NCBI RefSeq assembly: GCF_003611695.1
Contig: NZ_RAWE01000052.1
Location: 1 to 52,124 of the forward strand
Direction: 5' to 3'
Length of the DNA: 52,124 nucleotides
From: Corallococcus carmarthensis
Lineage (GTDB): Bacteria; Myxococcota; Myxococcia; Myxococcales; Myxococcaceae
Each line of letters opens with the position of its first letter. Position 1 is the first letter of the stretch. Both the position numbers and the translations under genes were made by a program. The notes beneath the pieces were generated by a model that did not search any database, was not told where the DNA came from, and worked only from the letters and a program-made list of their open reading frames with translations. Below, piece by piece: positions 23,929 to 31,403 of this stretch.

Positions 23929-25209
23929 TCATAGGAAGTCGCCGATGAACCACGGCAGCTGCTCGCTCAGCTTCTGAAGCAGGCCCCGCCGCTTCCAGCC
24001 GTGCCAGTGGACCTCCGCGGAGTGCGTAAGGTCCTGCTCGAAGGCGGCGGCCAGCTCCTCCGCCAACACCGGATCCTCCACCATCACCGAGCCCTCATCG
24101 GTGTGGCTGAGCGCCAGCGGATCCAGGTTGGTGGAACCCACGACGCTCAGCGTGTCGTCCGCGACCAGCGTCTTGGAATGCATCATCGAGATCTCGTACT
24201 CGTAGATGCGCACGCCGGCCTCCAGGAGCCTCGCGTAGGACGCACGCTGCGCGGCGAGCACGGGTCCCACGTCGTGGTGGCGGCCGGGCACCAGCACCCG
24301 CACGTCCACGCCCTCGCGGGCCTTGAGGATGAGCATGTCGCTGATGGCTTCCGACGGCAGGAAGTACGAGTTGGCGATCCACAGCCGGTGCTTCGCGGCC
24401 GCGATGGACAGCAGCCACATCTTCGACGCCTCCGTGAGGAAGCGGTGGCCCGTGCTGGCGACGAAGCAGGCCCGTGCGTTTCCGGCGGGGGCAAGCTCCG
24501 GGAAGGATTCCGGGGGCAGGAAGTCGCCACCGGCCTCCTGCCAGTTCTGCGCGAAGGCGATCTGCATGCCTCGCACGACGGGGCCCCGGACCCGCACGTT
24601 GGTGTCCCGCCAGGTCTCCGGCGCGTCGCCGTTGCCCAGCCAGCTGCGCCAGATGCCGAAGCCTCCGGTCAGCGCGACCTCACCGTCGCGGATGACCATC
24701 TTGCGGTGCATGCGCGCGCGGATCCGCACCGCGTCCAGGGACGTCACCGCACCCTGATAGGGGCGGTAGATGCGCACGTCGCAGCCGGCGTCCGCGAGCA
24801 CGGGAGCGACGACCTCGAAGTTCACGCTGCCCAGCGGATCCACGATGACCCGGCACTGCACGCCGGGAGCGCGCTCGCGCAGCGCGATGAGCAACCGGTC
24901 CGACGGAATGCCCGGACGCCAGATGTAGCTGGCGATGTGGATGCTGGAGCGGGCGGCGCGGATCTCCTCCTCGATGACGTCGAAGACGCGGCCGTTCTGC
25001 ACCAACTCCACGCCGTTGCCGGGCTCCATCGGGATGCCCAGCGTCTGCTCGATGGCGAGCTCCCGCGCTTCCGGGTCCTCCGGCAGCGCGCGCAGGCGCA
25101 GGTCCTGTCGGTGGTTCGGGTAGGGACACCCCGCGGCGAGCAGGGCGAGCAAGATGGGCCAGGCCAGCCGCACGGTCCGGAAGCTAGGGCAGCCCCCGCC
25201 CTTCCGCAT
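23929..25209 (-). CDS. Phospholipase D-type (cardiolipin-synthase-like) lipoprotein
   Basis: A 426-residue PLD-superfamily enzyme with two complete HKD motifs: HRKMVIRD (His168, Lys170, Asp175) and HSKTLVAD (His344, Lys346, Asp351). This is the arrangement of bacterial cardiolipin synthases and related transphosphatidylases. Unlike ordinary ClsA it has no pair of N-terminal membrane helices but a lipoprotein signal (LLALLAAGC, Cys28), so it acts at the envelope surface. Start ATG 25209 begins the signal; ATG 25251 is an alternative. Lipid synthesis, remodelling or secreted-phospholipase roles are all possible. Confidence 0.88.
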   Translation of the reverse strand: MRKGGGCPSFRTVRLAWPILLALLAAGCPYPNHRQDLRLRALPEDPEARELAIEQTLGIPMEPGNGVELVQNGRVFDVIEEEIRAARSSIHIASYIWRPGIPSDRLLIALRERAPGVQCRVIVDPLGSVNFEVVAPVLADAGCDVRIYRPYQGAVTSLDAVRIRARMHRKMVIRDGEVALTGGFGIWRSWLGNGDAPETWRDTNVRVRGPVVRGMQIAFAQNWQEAGGDFLPPESFPELAPAGNARACFVASTGHRFLTEASKMWLLSIAAAKHRLWIANSYFLPSEAISDMLILKAREGVDVRVLVPGRHHDVGPVLAAQRASYARLLEAGVRIYEYEISMMHSKTLVADDTLSVVGSTNLDPLALSHTDEGSVMVEDPVLAEELAAAFEQDLTHSAEVHWHGWKRRGLLQKLSEQLPWFIGDFL

Positions 25210-25369
25210 CCGCCGTGTGATTTCGCGTGGAGGAAGGGTGTGAACGGGCATCGCCACCGTCCACCCGTCGACGGTTGAGCCATGTGACACCCAAGGCCGG
25301 TGGTGCTGGACGCGCCGCATGCGCACTGCTGGGTGCGCATTACGGACGCGCAGGGAGGACGGACACGGC

Positions 25370-26224
25370 ATGGGGCGACGGGGGATGGCACCAACGCGCG
25401 GGGCGCTCCTGCTGATGGGCCTGCTCGGGGCACCCGCTGTCCGGGCGCAGGAGGTTCCTCCACCTCCACCTCCATCTCCAGCGGAGGCAGGTTCCTCCAG
25501 TCCTCGGGATGATCAGACGCCCACGCCGGGCGCGCCCACACCCCACGTCGAATCGCGTGAGACCGATACACCCGCGTCCCGCGCGCCTGAACCTCCGCCG
25601 CCTCCGCTGACACCCACCGTCCTGGATGCGCCGTTCCTGGACGCGGAGCCTCCGCCTCCCGCCGTGCCTCCCCGGCCACTGCGGCCCTTCATTCCCCATG
25701 GGGAACCCGACACGGAGGCCCCTTTGTCCGCGGCCACCTGGGCCGCGCATGGCGGCGTCACGCTGCTGCCGCTGGGCACCGTCTGGGCCGCGACCCGCGT
25801 GGGCGGAGACACGCGCCTGGGCGCCACCGCCGCGGAGGCCGCCGCGGGCACCGTGCTCGCTTCGCTTCCGGGGCGCTTCCTCTTCGTCCACCCCTCCTAT
25901 CCGCAAGGGCGGTGGATGGAGCTGGAAGTGGGCGCGTTCGGCGCCGCCATGGTCGTCACGCCTCCCGTCGCCGCGCTCGGCACCTGGGGCATGGGTGAGA
26001 TTGCTTTCGGCGACAGCCAGGAGCCCGGCCGCGCGTACCTGGGCGCGCTCGGAGGCGCGGCGGCGGGGATGCTCCTGGGCCTCGCCGCGCATGAAGGCCT
26101 GCGCCACCTGGCCGGCTCCAGCGAACGACTGGACTTCCTGCGCCGCTACCTCGCGCTGTCACTCATCGGCAGCGGCGCCACCGTGGGCTATCAGTGGAGC
26201 CGCACTCCCACTCCCAGGCATTGA
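25370..26224 (+). CDS. Proline-rich exported protein with hydrophobic C-terminal half
   Basis: A 284-residue protein with a signal peptide ending near VRAQE. The first 100 mature residues are a proline/threonine/glutamate linker with runs of prolines, probably extended. The C-terminal half has several Gly/Ala-rich hydrophobic stretches (for example AATVLASLPGR, AYLGALGGAAAGMLLGLAAHE, LALSLIGSGATVGY) resembling glycine-zipper or outer-membrane-associated segments. I do not recognise a family. ATG 25370 has GGGAGG about 12 nt upstream; ATG 25385 is also possible. It is divergent from the PLD-like lipoprotein gene. Confidence 0.7.
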   Translation: MGRRGMAPTRGALLLMGLLGAPAVRAQEVPPPPPPSPAEAGSSSPRDDQTPTPGAPTPHVESRETDTPASRAPEPPPPPLTPTVLDAPFLDAEPPPPAVPPRPLRPFIPHGEPDTEAPLSAATWAAHGGVTLLPLGTVWAATRVGGDTRLGATAAEAAAGTVLASLPGRFLFVHPSYPQGRWMELEVGAFGAAMVVTPPVAALGTWGMGEIAFGDSQEPGRAYLGALGGAAAGMLLGLAAHEGLRHLAGSSERLDFLRRYLALSLIGSGATVGYQWSRTPTPRH

Positions 26225-26390
26225 CGCATTGTTTCGCCGCACCGGCGTTTCAATTTTCTTCCCGCGTGCGGCGCCTCGGCACCCCGCCCTCCACGCCAGC
26301 GCGCGAGCCGGTGACTTCGCCCCTGGCGTTGTCAGCCCCGATCCCTAGAGTGCTCCGTGCAGCGCAAACACACCGCAGGGAGACGACACC

Positions 26391-26564
26391 ATGCAGGCTC
26401 GCAAGAACATCCGTCGCTTCGCCTTCGTCCTCGCCGCCGCCGCCACCGTGATGGGCCTGGGCATCGCCGCCACGCCGTCCTCCGCTGACGCCCAGGACTG
26501 CACGCCCACGTGTTTCAAGAACCCCATCACCGGGCAGATCACCTGTACGTACCCCTGCCCGTAG
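26391..26564 (+). CDS. 57-residue secreted peptide with paired CxxxC motifs
   Basis: A short gene encoding a signal peptide (about residues 1-35, ending SSADA) and a mature peptide of about 22 residues, QDCTPTCFKNP... ending TYPCP. It has only four cysteines, at 37, 41, 52 and 56: CTPTC and CTYPC, a symmetric CxxxC-x10-CxxxC pattern that suggests two disulphides or a small metal site. AGGGAG lies 9 nt before the ATG, and a strong hairpin follows at 26590-26630, giving a complete one-gene transcription unit. No family recognised. Possible roles are a secreted signal, toxin or structural peptide; none is shown. Confidence 0.75.
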   Translation: MQARKNIRRFAFVLAAAATVMGLGIAATPSSADAQDCTPTCFKNPITGQITCTYPCP

Positions 26565-26589
26565 TCCCGGGCAGGCCACGACCGTGATG

Positions 26590-26630
26590 AAAAAAGGCCC
26601 CACCCGCTTCATGCCGGGTCGGGGCCTTCT
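26590..26630. terminator. Bidirectional intrinsic terminator
   Basis: GGCCCC-ACCCG (26596-26606) pairs with CGGGTCGGGGCC (26615-26626) around an 8-nt loop. An A-run lies on the left and a T-rich tail on the right, so it can end both the peptide transcript and the convergent permease operon. Confidence 0.8.
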
Positions 26631-26653
26631 TCATGCACTGCTGAGCGTGCGCG

Positions 26654-27880
26654 CTACTCCGAGCGCATCGCCTCCACGGGGTCCAGCTTCGCCGCGCGCG
26701 CCGCCGGGTAGATGCCGAACGCCAGCCCCACCCCGCAGCTCATCACCAGCGACACCACCACGGACCACAGGGGGACCTCCGTGGGCAGGTTGATCATCCA
26801 CCGGGCCAGGTGCGCCAGGCCCGCGCCCAGCGCCACGCCCACCGCGCCGCCCACCAGCGACAGCACGACCGCCTCCAGCGCGAACTGCGCGAGGATGCGG
26901 TAGCGCTTGGCCCCCAGCGCCTTGCGGATGCCAATCTCCCGCGTCCGCTCCGTCACGGCGACCAGCATGATGTTCAGGATGCCGATGCCGCCCACCAGCA
27001 GCGACAGGATGCACACGCCGAAGCTGGCCGCGGACACCGCCGAGGAGAGGTTGTTGAACATCTCCGTGGCGCTCGCATTGTTGTAGAGGAAGAAGTCGTC
27101 CGGTTCGTCCGGCTTGAGCGCGTGGCGGCGGCGCATGAGCAGCGTCACCTCATCCTGGGCCCGCTGGAGCACGTCCGGGGACGTCGCCTGGATGCTGATG
27201 CGGAAGTCGCGCACGCCGAACATGCCCCCGAACGTGGACAGGGGAATCATGGCCTGGTTGTCCTGGCTGCCGCCGCCCAGGAAGCCGCCCCGGCGCTTGA
27301 GCGTGCCCACCACCTGGAAGGTGCGCCCCAGCAGGCGGAACTCACGGCCCAGGGGGTCCACGCCGGGCCACAGCGTGTCCGCCAGGTCCGCGCCAATCAC
27401 CGCCACGCGCCGGTTGTCCACGAACTCCGCGTCGGTGAAGGGCCGCCCGGTGGCGATGCCCACCGCGTTGGTCTGGAAGTACTCCGCCGTGCCCGCCCAG
27501 ACGTTCACGTTGGCGCGCGACTCGCGCTCCGAGGTGACGGCCTTCTGGCCGCCCTTGGAGTCCTCGCCGGCCGCCTGCGCGATGGACGGCTGCGTGCGGA
27601 TGGCGTCCAGGTCCGCGTAGGTGAAGCGCGGCCGGCGCGCGAGCTCCGCGGTGGTCAGCTCGCCCTGGCCGAAGGGCAGCCGCTGCACCTGGAAGCAGTC
27701 GCTGCCCAGCTCCGACATCTGGTTGTTCACCTGGTTCCGGAGGCCCTCGATGAGGGACATCATGGACACCACGGTGGTGACGCCGATGACGATGCCCAGC
27801 AGCGTCAGGAAGGAGCGCAGGGGGTTGGAGCGGAACGTGCCGAACGCCAGCCGCACCGTGTCCCAGAAAGCCATCCACAT
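26654..27880 (-). CDS. MacB-type ABC transporter permease (second of pair)
   Basis: A 408-residue permease with the MacB/FtsX-like layout: one N-terminal membrane helix (about 23-45), a large periplasmic MacB-PCD domain (to about 275), then three helices with the conserved SLLVGGIGILNIMLVAVTER and EIGIRKALGA segments and the ending DPVEAMR. Such proteins work with a cytoplasmic ATPase and often a periplasmic adaptor to push lipoproteins, peptides or drugs through the envelope. The ATG at 27880 has GGGAG about 11 nt upstream. It follows the paralogous permease by 20 bp. No ATPase or adaptor gene is in the window. Confidence 0.92.
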   Translation of the reverse strand: MWMAFWDTVRLAFGTFRSNPLRSFLTLLGIVIGVTTVVSMMSLIEGLRNQVNNQMSELGSDCFQVQRLPFGQGELTTAELARRPRFTYADLDAIRTQPSIAQAAGEDSKGGQKAVTSERESRANVNVWAGTAEYFQTNAVGIATGRPFTDAEFVDNRRVAVIGADLADTLWPGVDPLGREFRLLGRTFQVVGTLKRRGGFLGGGSQDNQAMIPLSTFGGMFGVRDFRISIQATSPDVLQRAQDEVTLLMRRRHALKPDEPDDFFLYNNASATEMFNNLSSAVSAASFGVCILSLLVGGIGILNIMLVAVTERTREIGIRKALGAKRYRILAQFALEAVVLSLVGGAVGVALGAGLAHLARWMINLPTEVPLWSVVVSLVMSCGVGLAFGIYPAARAAKLDPVEAMRSE

Positions 27881-27901
27881 GGTCAGGTCTCCCGCTCGCG
27901 C

Positions 27902-29128
27902 CTAGTCGTGGCGGAGCGCTTCCACGGGGTCCAGGTTCGCGGCGCGCGCCGCCGGCCAGATGCCGAACAGCAGGCCCACCACCGCGGAGAAGCCCACGCC
28001 CAGCACCACCGTCAGGGGCTGCACCGCCGCCGCCAGGGGCGTGAGGTAGTTCACCAGCCACGCGATGGCCATGCCCACCGCGGTGCCCAGCGCGCCGCCC
28101 ACCGCGGACACGCTGGCCGCCTCCATGAGGAACTGGAGGATGATGGTGCGCTTTCGCGCGCCCAGCGCCCGCCGCACGCCAATCTCCCGCGTCCGCTCGC
28201 GCACGGACACCAGCATGATGTTCATGATGCCGATGCCGCCCACCAGCAGGGTGATGAACCCCACGCCCGTGGCCGCGCCGTAGAGCGCGCCGGTGAGCTG
28301 CTTGTACATGTTGGCCAGCTGGTCCGGCCGGTTGATGGCGAAGTCGTCCGGCGCGCCGGGCTTGGTGTTGCGCTCGCGGCGCAGCGTCTCCGTGAGCCGG
28401 TCCTGCACGCGGGGCACGTTCTCCTGCTGGTCCACCGCGAGCGCCATGACCACGTCGCGCTGGGTGCCGAAGTGCCCCTGGAACGTGGGGTACGGCAGCA
28501 TCACCACCAGGTCCACGTTCTGCCCCAGCACGGTGCCGCGCTCCACGATGACGCCCGCGACGCGGTAGGGCCGGCGGTCCACGAGGATGCGGTGGCCCAC
28601 GGGGTTGATGCCCGGGAAGAGCACCTTGCCCACCTCCGCGCCAATCACCGCGACGGCGGAGCGGTTGTCCACGTCCGCCTCCGTGAGGAAGCGGCCCTGG
28701 GCCATCTCCACCGAGGACGTCATGGCGTAGTCAGGGCTGGTGCCCATGGTCTGCACGGAGGCGAGCTTCCGGTTCTGGAAGGACACCTCCGCGTTGATGA
28801 ACATCATGGGGGCCACCGCGACCACGTGCTCGGAGGCGGCGCGCAGGGGCTCCACCAGGTCCAGCGAGAGCGCCTTGCGGTTGCGGTACGCCCACCAGTC
28901 CCCGTTCATCACCCAGGGGAACTTGGACACCTGCAGCGTGTTGGAACCAATCTTGTTGAGCTGGTCCGCGAAGGAGCTGTTCAACCCCTGGATGATGCCG
29001 ACGATGGCCAGCAGGGTGCACACGCCCACGCCGATGCCCACCGTGGTGAGCACCGTCCGCAGCCGGTTGGAGCGCAGCGAGGTCAGCGCGATGCGCGCCC
29101 CCTCCCACACGTCGACCCGGAAGTTCAC
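27902..29128 (-). CDS. MacB-type ABC transporter permease (first of pair)
   Basis: A 408-residue paralogue of the downstream permease: N-terminal helix (about 25-48), MacB-PCD periplasmic domain and three C-terminal helices with TLLVGGIGIMNIMLVSVRER and EIGVRRALGA. The two proteins are equal in length and probably form a heterodimer. The start is GTG 29128 after GGGGTGG. The lack of a neighbouring ATPase means that its partner is encoded elsewhere. The 150 bp upstream separates it from the lysyl-oxidase-like gene. Confidence 0.92.
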   Translation of the reverse strand: MNFRVDVWEGARIALTSLRSNRLRTVLTTVGIGVGVCTLLAIVGIIQGLNSSFADQLNKIGSNTLQVSKFPWVMNGDWWAYRNRKALSLDLVEPLRAASEHVVAVAPMMFINAEVSFQNRKLASVQTMGTSPDYAMTSSVEMAQGRFLTEADVDNRSAVAVIGAEVGKVLFPGINPVGHRILVDRRPYRVAGVIVERGTVLGQNVDLVVMLPYPTFQGHFGTQRDVVMALAVDQQENVPRVQDRLTETLRRERNTKPGAPDDFAINRPDQLANMYKQLTGALYGAATGVGFITLLVGGIGIMNIMLVSVRERTREIGVRRALGARKRTIILQFLMEAASVSAVGGALGTAVGMAIAWLVNYLTPLAAAVQPLTVVLGVGFSAVVGLLFGIWPAARAANLDPVEALRHD

Positions 29129-29278
29129 GAAACCACCCCTTCACGCTGGAAGCCGCGCGGCCTGGCGCACCGGGAAGGTCCCCGGCGGACGGGCCGCGTC
29201 AGGCACTCTACGCCCAGGAGGGCCGCCCATTGCACGCGGCCTTCACCGGAGGGCGTTTCCTGGCCGGGTTTCCCGGTT

Positions 29279-31303
29279 TCAGGGCAGCACGGTCACCGTG
29301 TCGCCGGTCAGGCGCACCTTGACGGTGACCTCGTTGGGCAGCGTGCCGGCCTCGTCCACGATGTGGTTCTCATCCACGCCCACGCGCACGGTGTACTCGC
29401 CGTCCGGCGTGTCCGTGACGTCCAGCCACTGGCAGGGCAGGTCCGCGGTGTAGACGTCCGACCAGCCGGGTGAGATGCCCGTGCCCGGATCGTACCAGCT
29501 GTAGGGCTGGCCGTCCGCGCAGTACTGGGTGAAGTCGATCATGTAGAAGCCCTGCTTGCGCCCCACGGACGTGGTGTTGCCCGCGGCGTCCTTCAGGTCG
29601 TAGCCAGCGAAGTTCGTCAGGTGGTGGTGCTCGTGGCACTCGTCGTAGACGAAGAGGTCTGGCCGCTCCTCCGGTGAAGGCACCACCAGCGGGCCCGTGC
29701 CCATGTTCATGATGGAGGTGGTGAAGCGCAGCAGGCGCCGCTCACCGCCCGCGGGCACGCAGCCCTCGCGCACCTCGCACGAGTCCGCCGTGAAGGAGCG
29801 CCGCTCCAGGTAGAGCGTGCGCGCGATGACGTCCCGGTCCACCGTCAGGTCCGGCTTGCCGTTCACCGGATCCACCTGGAGGCCGCACGTCCGCGTGGGG
29901 GCCAGCGCCGGCGCGGGCTCTTGCGAGTCCGGCACCGCGCCGCCGCCGAAGATCATCACCTGGCCCAGGGCGGACGGGCCGCCGCTTCCCGAGGGTGTGC
30001 CCGCGGGCGTGCCGCTGAGTCCCGGGGACACGCCCAACACCAGGTCGTCGTACCCGTCCCCGTCCAGGTCGCCCGCGGAGGCCATGCCCAGGTAGTCGGT
30101 GCCCAGCGACGTCTGGAGGCCAAGCCGGTTGGCGCGCGGCCACGCCCACACCGGCTCCAGCGGGCCGGACACGTTCGCCGTGGGGCGGAAGAGGTAGGCG
30201 CGGCCCACGGCGCCAACGGCGAAGTCGTGGCCCGTGCCGCCCTCCACCATGGAGCCCACGGGGACGACGGTCTTGCTGAAGGTGAGGAAGGCCTGTCCGA
30301 AGAGAGGGAAGGCCGCGTCGTCCATGGGCTGCCAGGTCACCTGCGGCGCGTAGCCCGCGGCCACGGCGTCGGACAGGTGCAGGCGCTGGCTGCCGTCCAG
30401 GAGCAGGAGCGCCTCCGGGCGGCCGTCTCCGTTCAGGTCGGGCAGCGCGGCGAACAGCTCGGCCTGGCCGGTCCACACCGGCGAGGCCGTGAGCGGCCCT
30501 TCACAGACGCGAGCGCTGCCCGCCTTGCAGCCGAGGAAGAGCTCCACCTTGAAGTCGTCGTGGGTCACGGCCAGATCCTGGACCCCGTCCCCGTCGGCGT
30601 CGCCCGCGGGGCTGGGGACGCCGGTCAGCGTGCGCACGGCGGTGAAGGCCCCCTCCGGTGCTCCCGGCGTCGCCCGGTACACGGTGAGCTCGCCGGCGAG
30701 CGTGGAGACGGCGAGCTCGTCCTTCCCGTCCCCGTCCAGGTCCAGCAGCCGCGCGCCGTTGAAGCGCAGGGTGGTGGAGTCCGGCGCGCGGAACACCGGC
30801 TGGATCAGCAGCTGGGACAGGTCCGGCCCGCCCTTGAAGACGCTGACGCCGTAGGAGGTGGCGACGAGCACGTCCGCGTACGCGTCCCCGTCGATGTCGC
30901 CCGTGGTCACCGTCATCCGGTAGCTGGAGGCGCGGGGGCTGGGGTGCACCCACGTCAGAGTGGTGGTGACCGGCGTCTTCGTGAAGTCGCGCGCCTCGCC
31001 CGCGTACACCATCACGCGGCCCGGATCCGTCCGGGTGCTCGAGCAGGGCGCGGATGTCACCAGCAGGTCCTTGCGCCCATCGCCGTTGACGTCGCCCAGC
31101 GCCACGGTGCGGCCGAAGCACTCGTGGGGATTCGTGCCGTCTCCGAACACCTGCCAGCGCGGCGTCTCGGAGAGGGTGGGCGTGACGGAGGTGCCGCCGT
31201 CGTCCGGAGTGCCAGCATCGGGTCGGGGCTGCGGGTCGTCCTTGCAGCCCGTCACGGCCAGAAGCCCCACCACCGCGCAAGACCGCGCGAATCGCATCCG
31301 CAT
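29279..31303 (-). CDS. FG-GAP/lysyl-oxidase lipoprotein, copy 1
   Basis: A 674-residue lipoprotein (VTGC lipobox). The N-terminal 460 residues contain several FG-GAP/VCBS calcium-binding repeats (DVNGDGRKD, DIDGDAYAD, DLDGDGKDE, DLNGDGRPE, DLDGDGYDD), forming an integrin-like propeller. The C-terminal 200 residues are a lysyl oxidase domain: the copper site CHEHHH (Cys556-His561), Lys583 in GRKQGF and Tyr618 in SDVY, aligned to Lys320 and Tyr355 of human LOX, which form the lysyl tyrosylquinone cofactor. Their spacing, 35 residues, is identical. GISPGWSDVYTAD and CQWLDVTD also match animal LOX. Likely a surface amine oxidase acting on lysine side chains. GGAGGG precedes ATG 31303. Confidence 0.9.
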   Translation of the reverse strand: MRMRFARSCAVVGLLAVTGCKDDPQPRPDAGTPDDGGTSVTPTLSETPRWQVFGDGTNPHECFGRTVALGDVNGDGRKDLLVTSAPCSSTRTDPGRVMVYAGEARDFTKTPVTTTLTWVHPSPRASSYRMTVTTGDIDGDAYADVLVATSYGVSVFKGGPDLSQLLIQPVFRAPDSTTLRFNGARLLDLDGDGKDELAVSTLAGELTVYRATPGAPEGAFTAVRTLTGVPSPAGDADGDGVQDLAVTHDDFKVELFLGCKAGSARVCEGPLTASPVWTGQAELFAALPDLNGDGRPEALLLLDGSQRLHLSDAVAAGYAPQVTWQPMDDAAFPLFGQAFLTFSKTVVPVGSMVEGGTGHDFAVGAVGRAYLFRPTANVSGPLEPVWAWPRANRLGLQTSLGTDYLGMASAGDLDGDGYDDLVLGVSPGLSGTPAGTPSGSGGPSALGQVMIFGGGAVPDSQEPAPALAPTRTCGLQVDPVNGKPDLTVDRDVIARTLYLERRSFTADSCEVREGCVPAGGERRLLRFTTSIMNMGTGPLVVPSPEERPDLFVYDECHEHHHLTNFAGYDLKDAAGNTTSVGRKQGFYMIDFTQYCADGQPYSWYDPGTGISPGWSDVYTADLPCQWLDVTDTPDGEYTVRVGVDENHIVDEAGTLPNEVTVKVRLTGDTVTVLP

Positions 31304-31403
31304 CGTGTCGCCCTCCCCGGGAATGGACCGGCCGGCCTTCCACCCGCCCTGTTCCCAGGAGTCCCCTCGCGGGGAAACGATGCGCGCGGTCTGCCCTTTC
31401 GCC

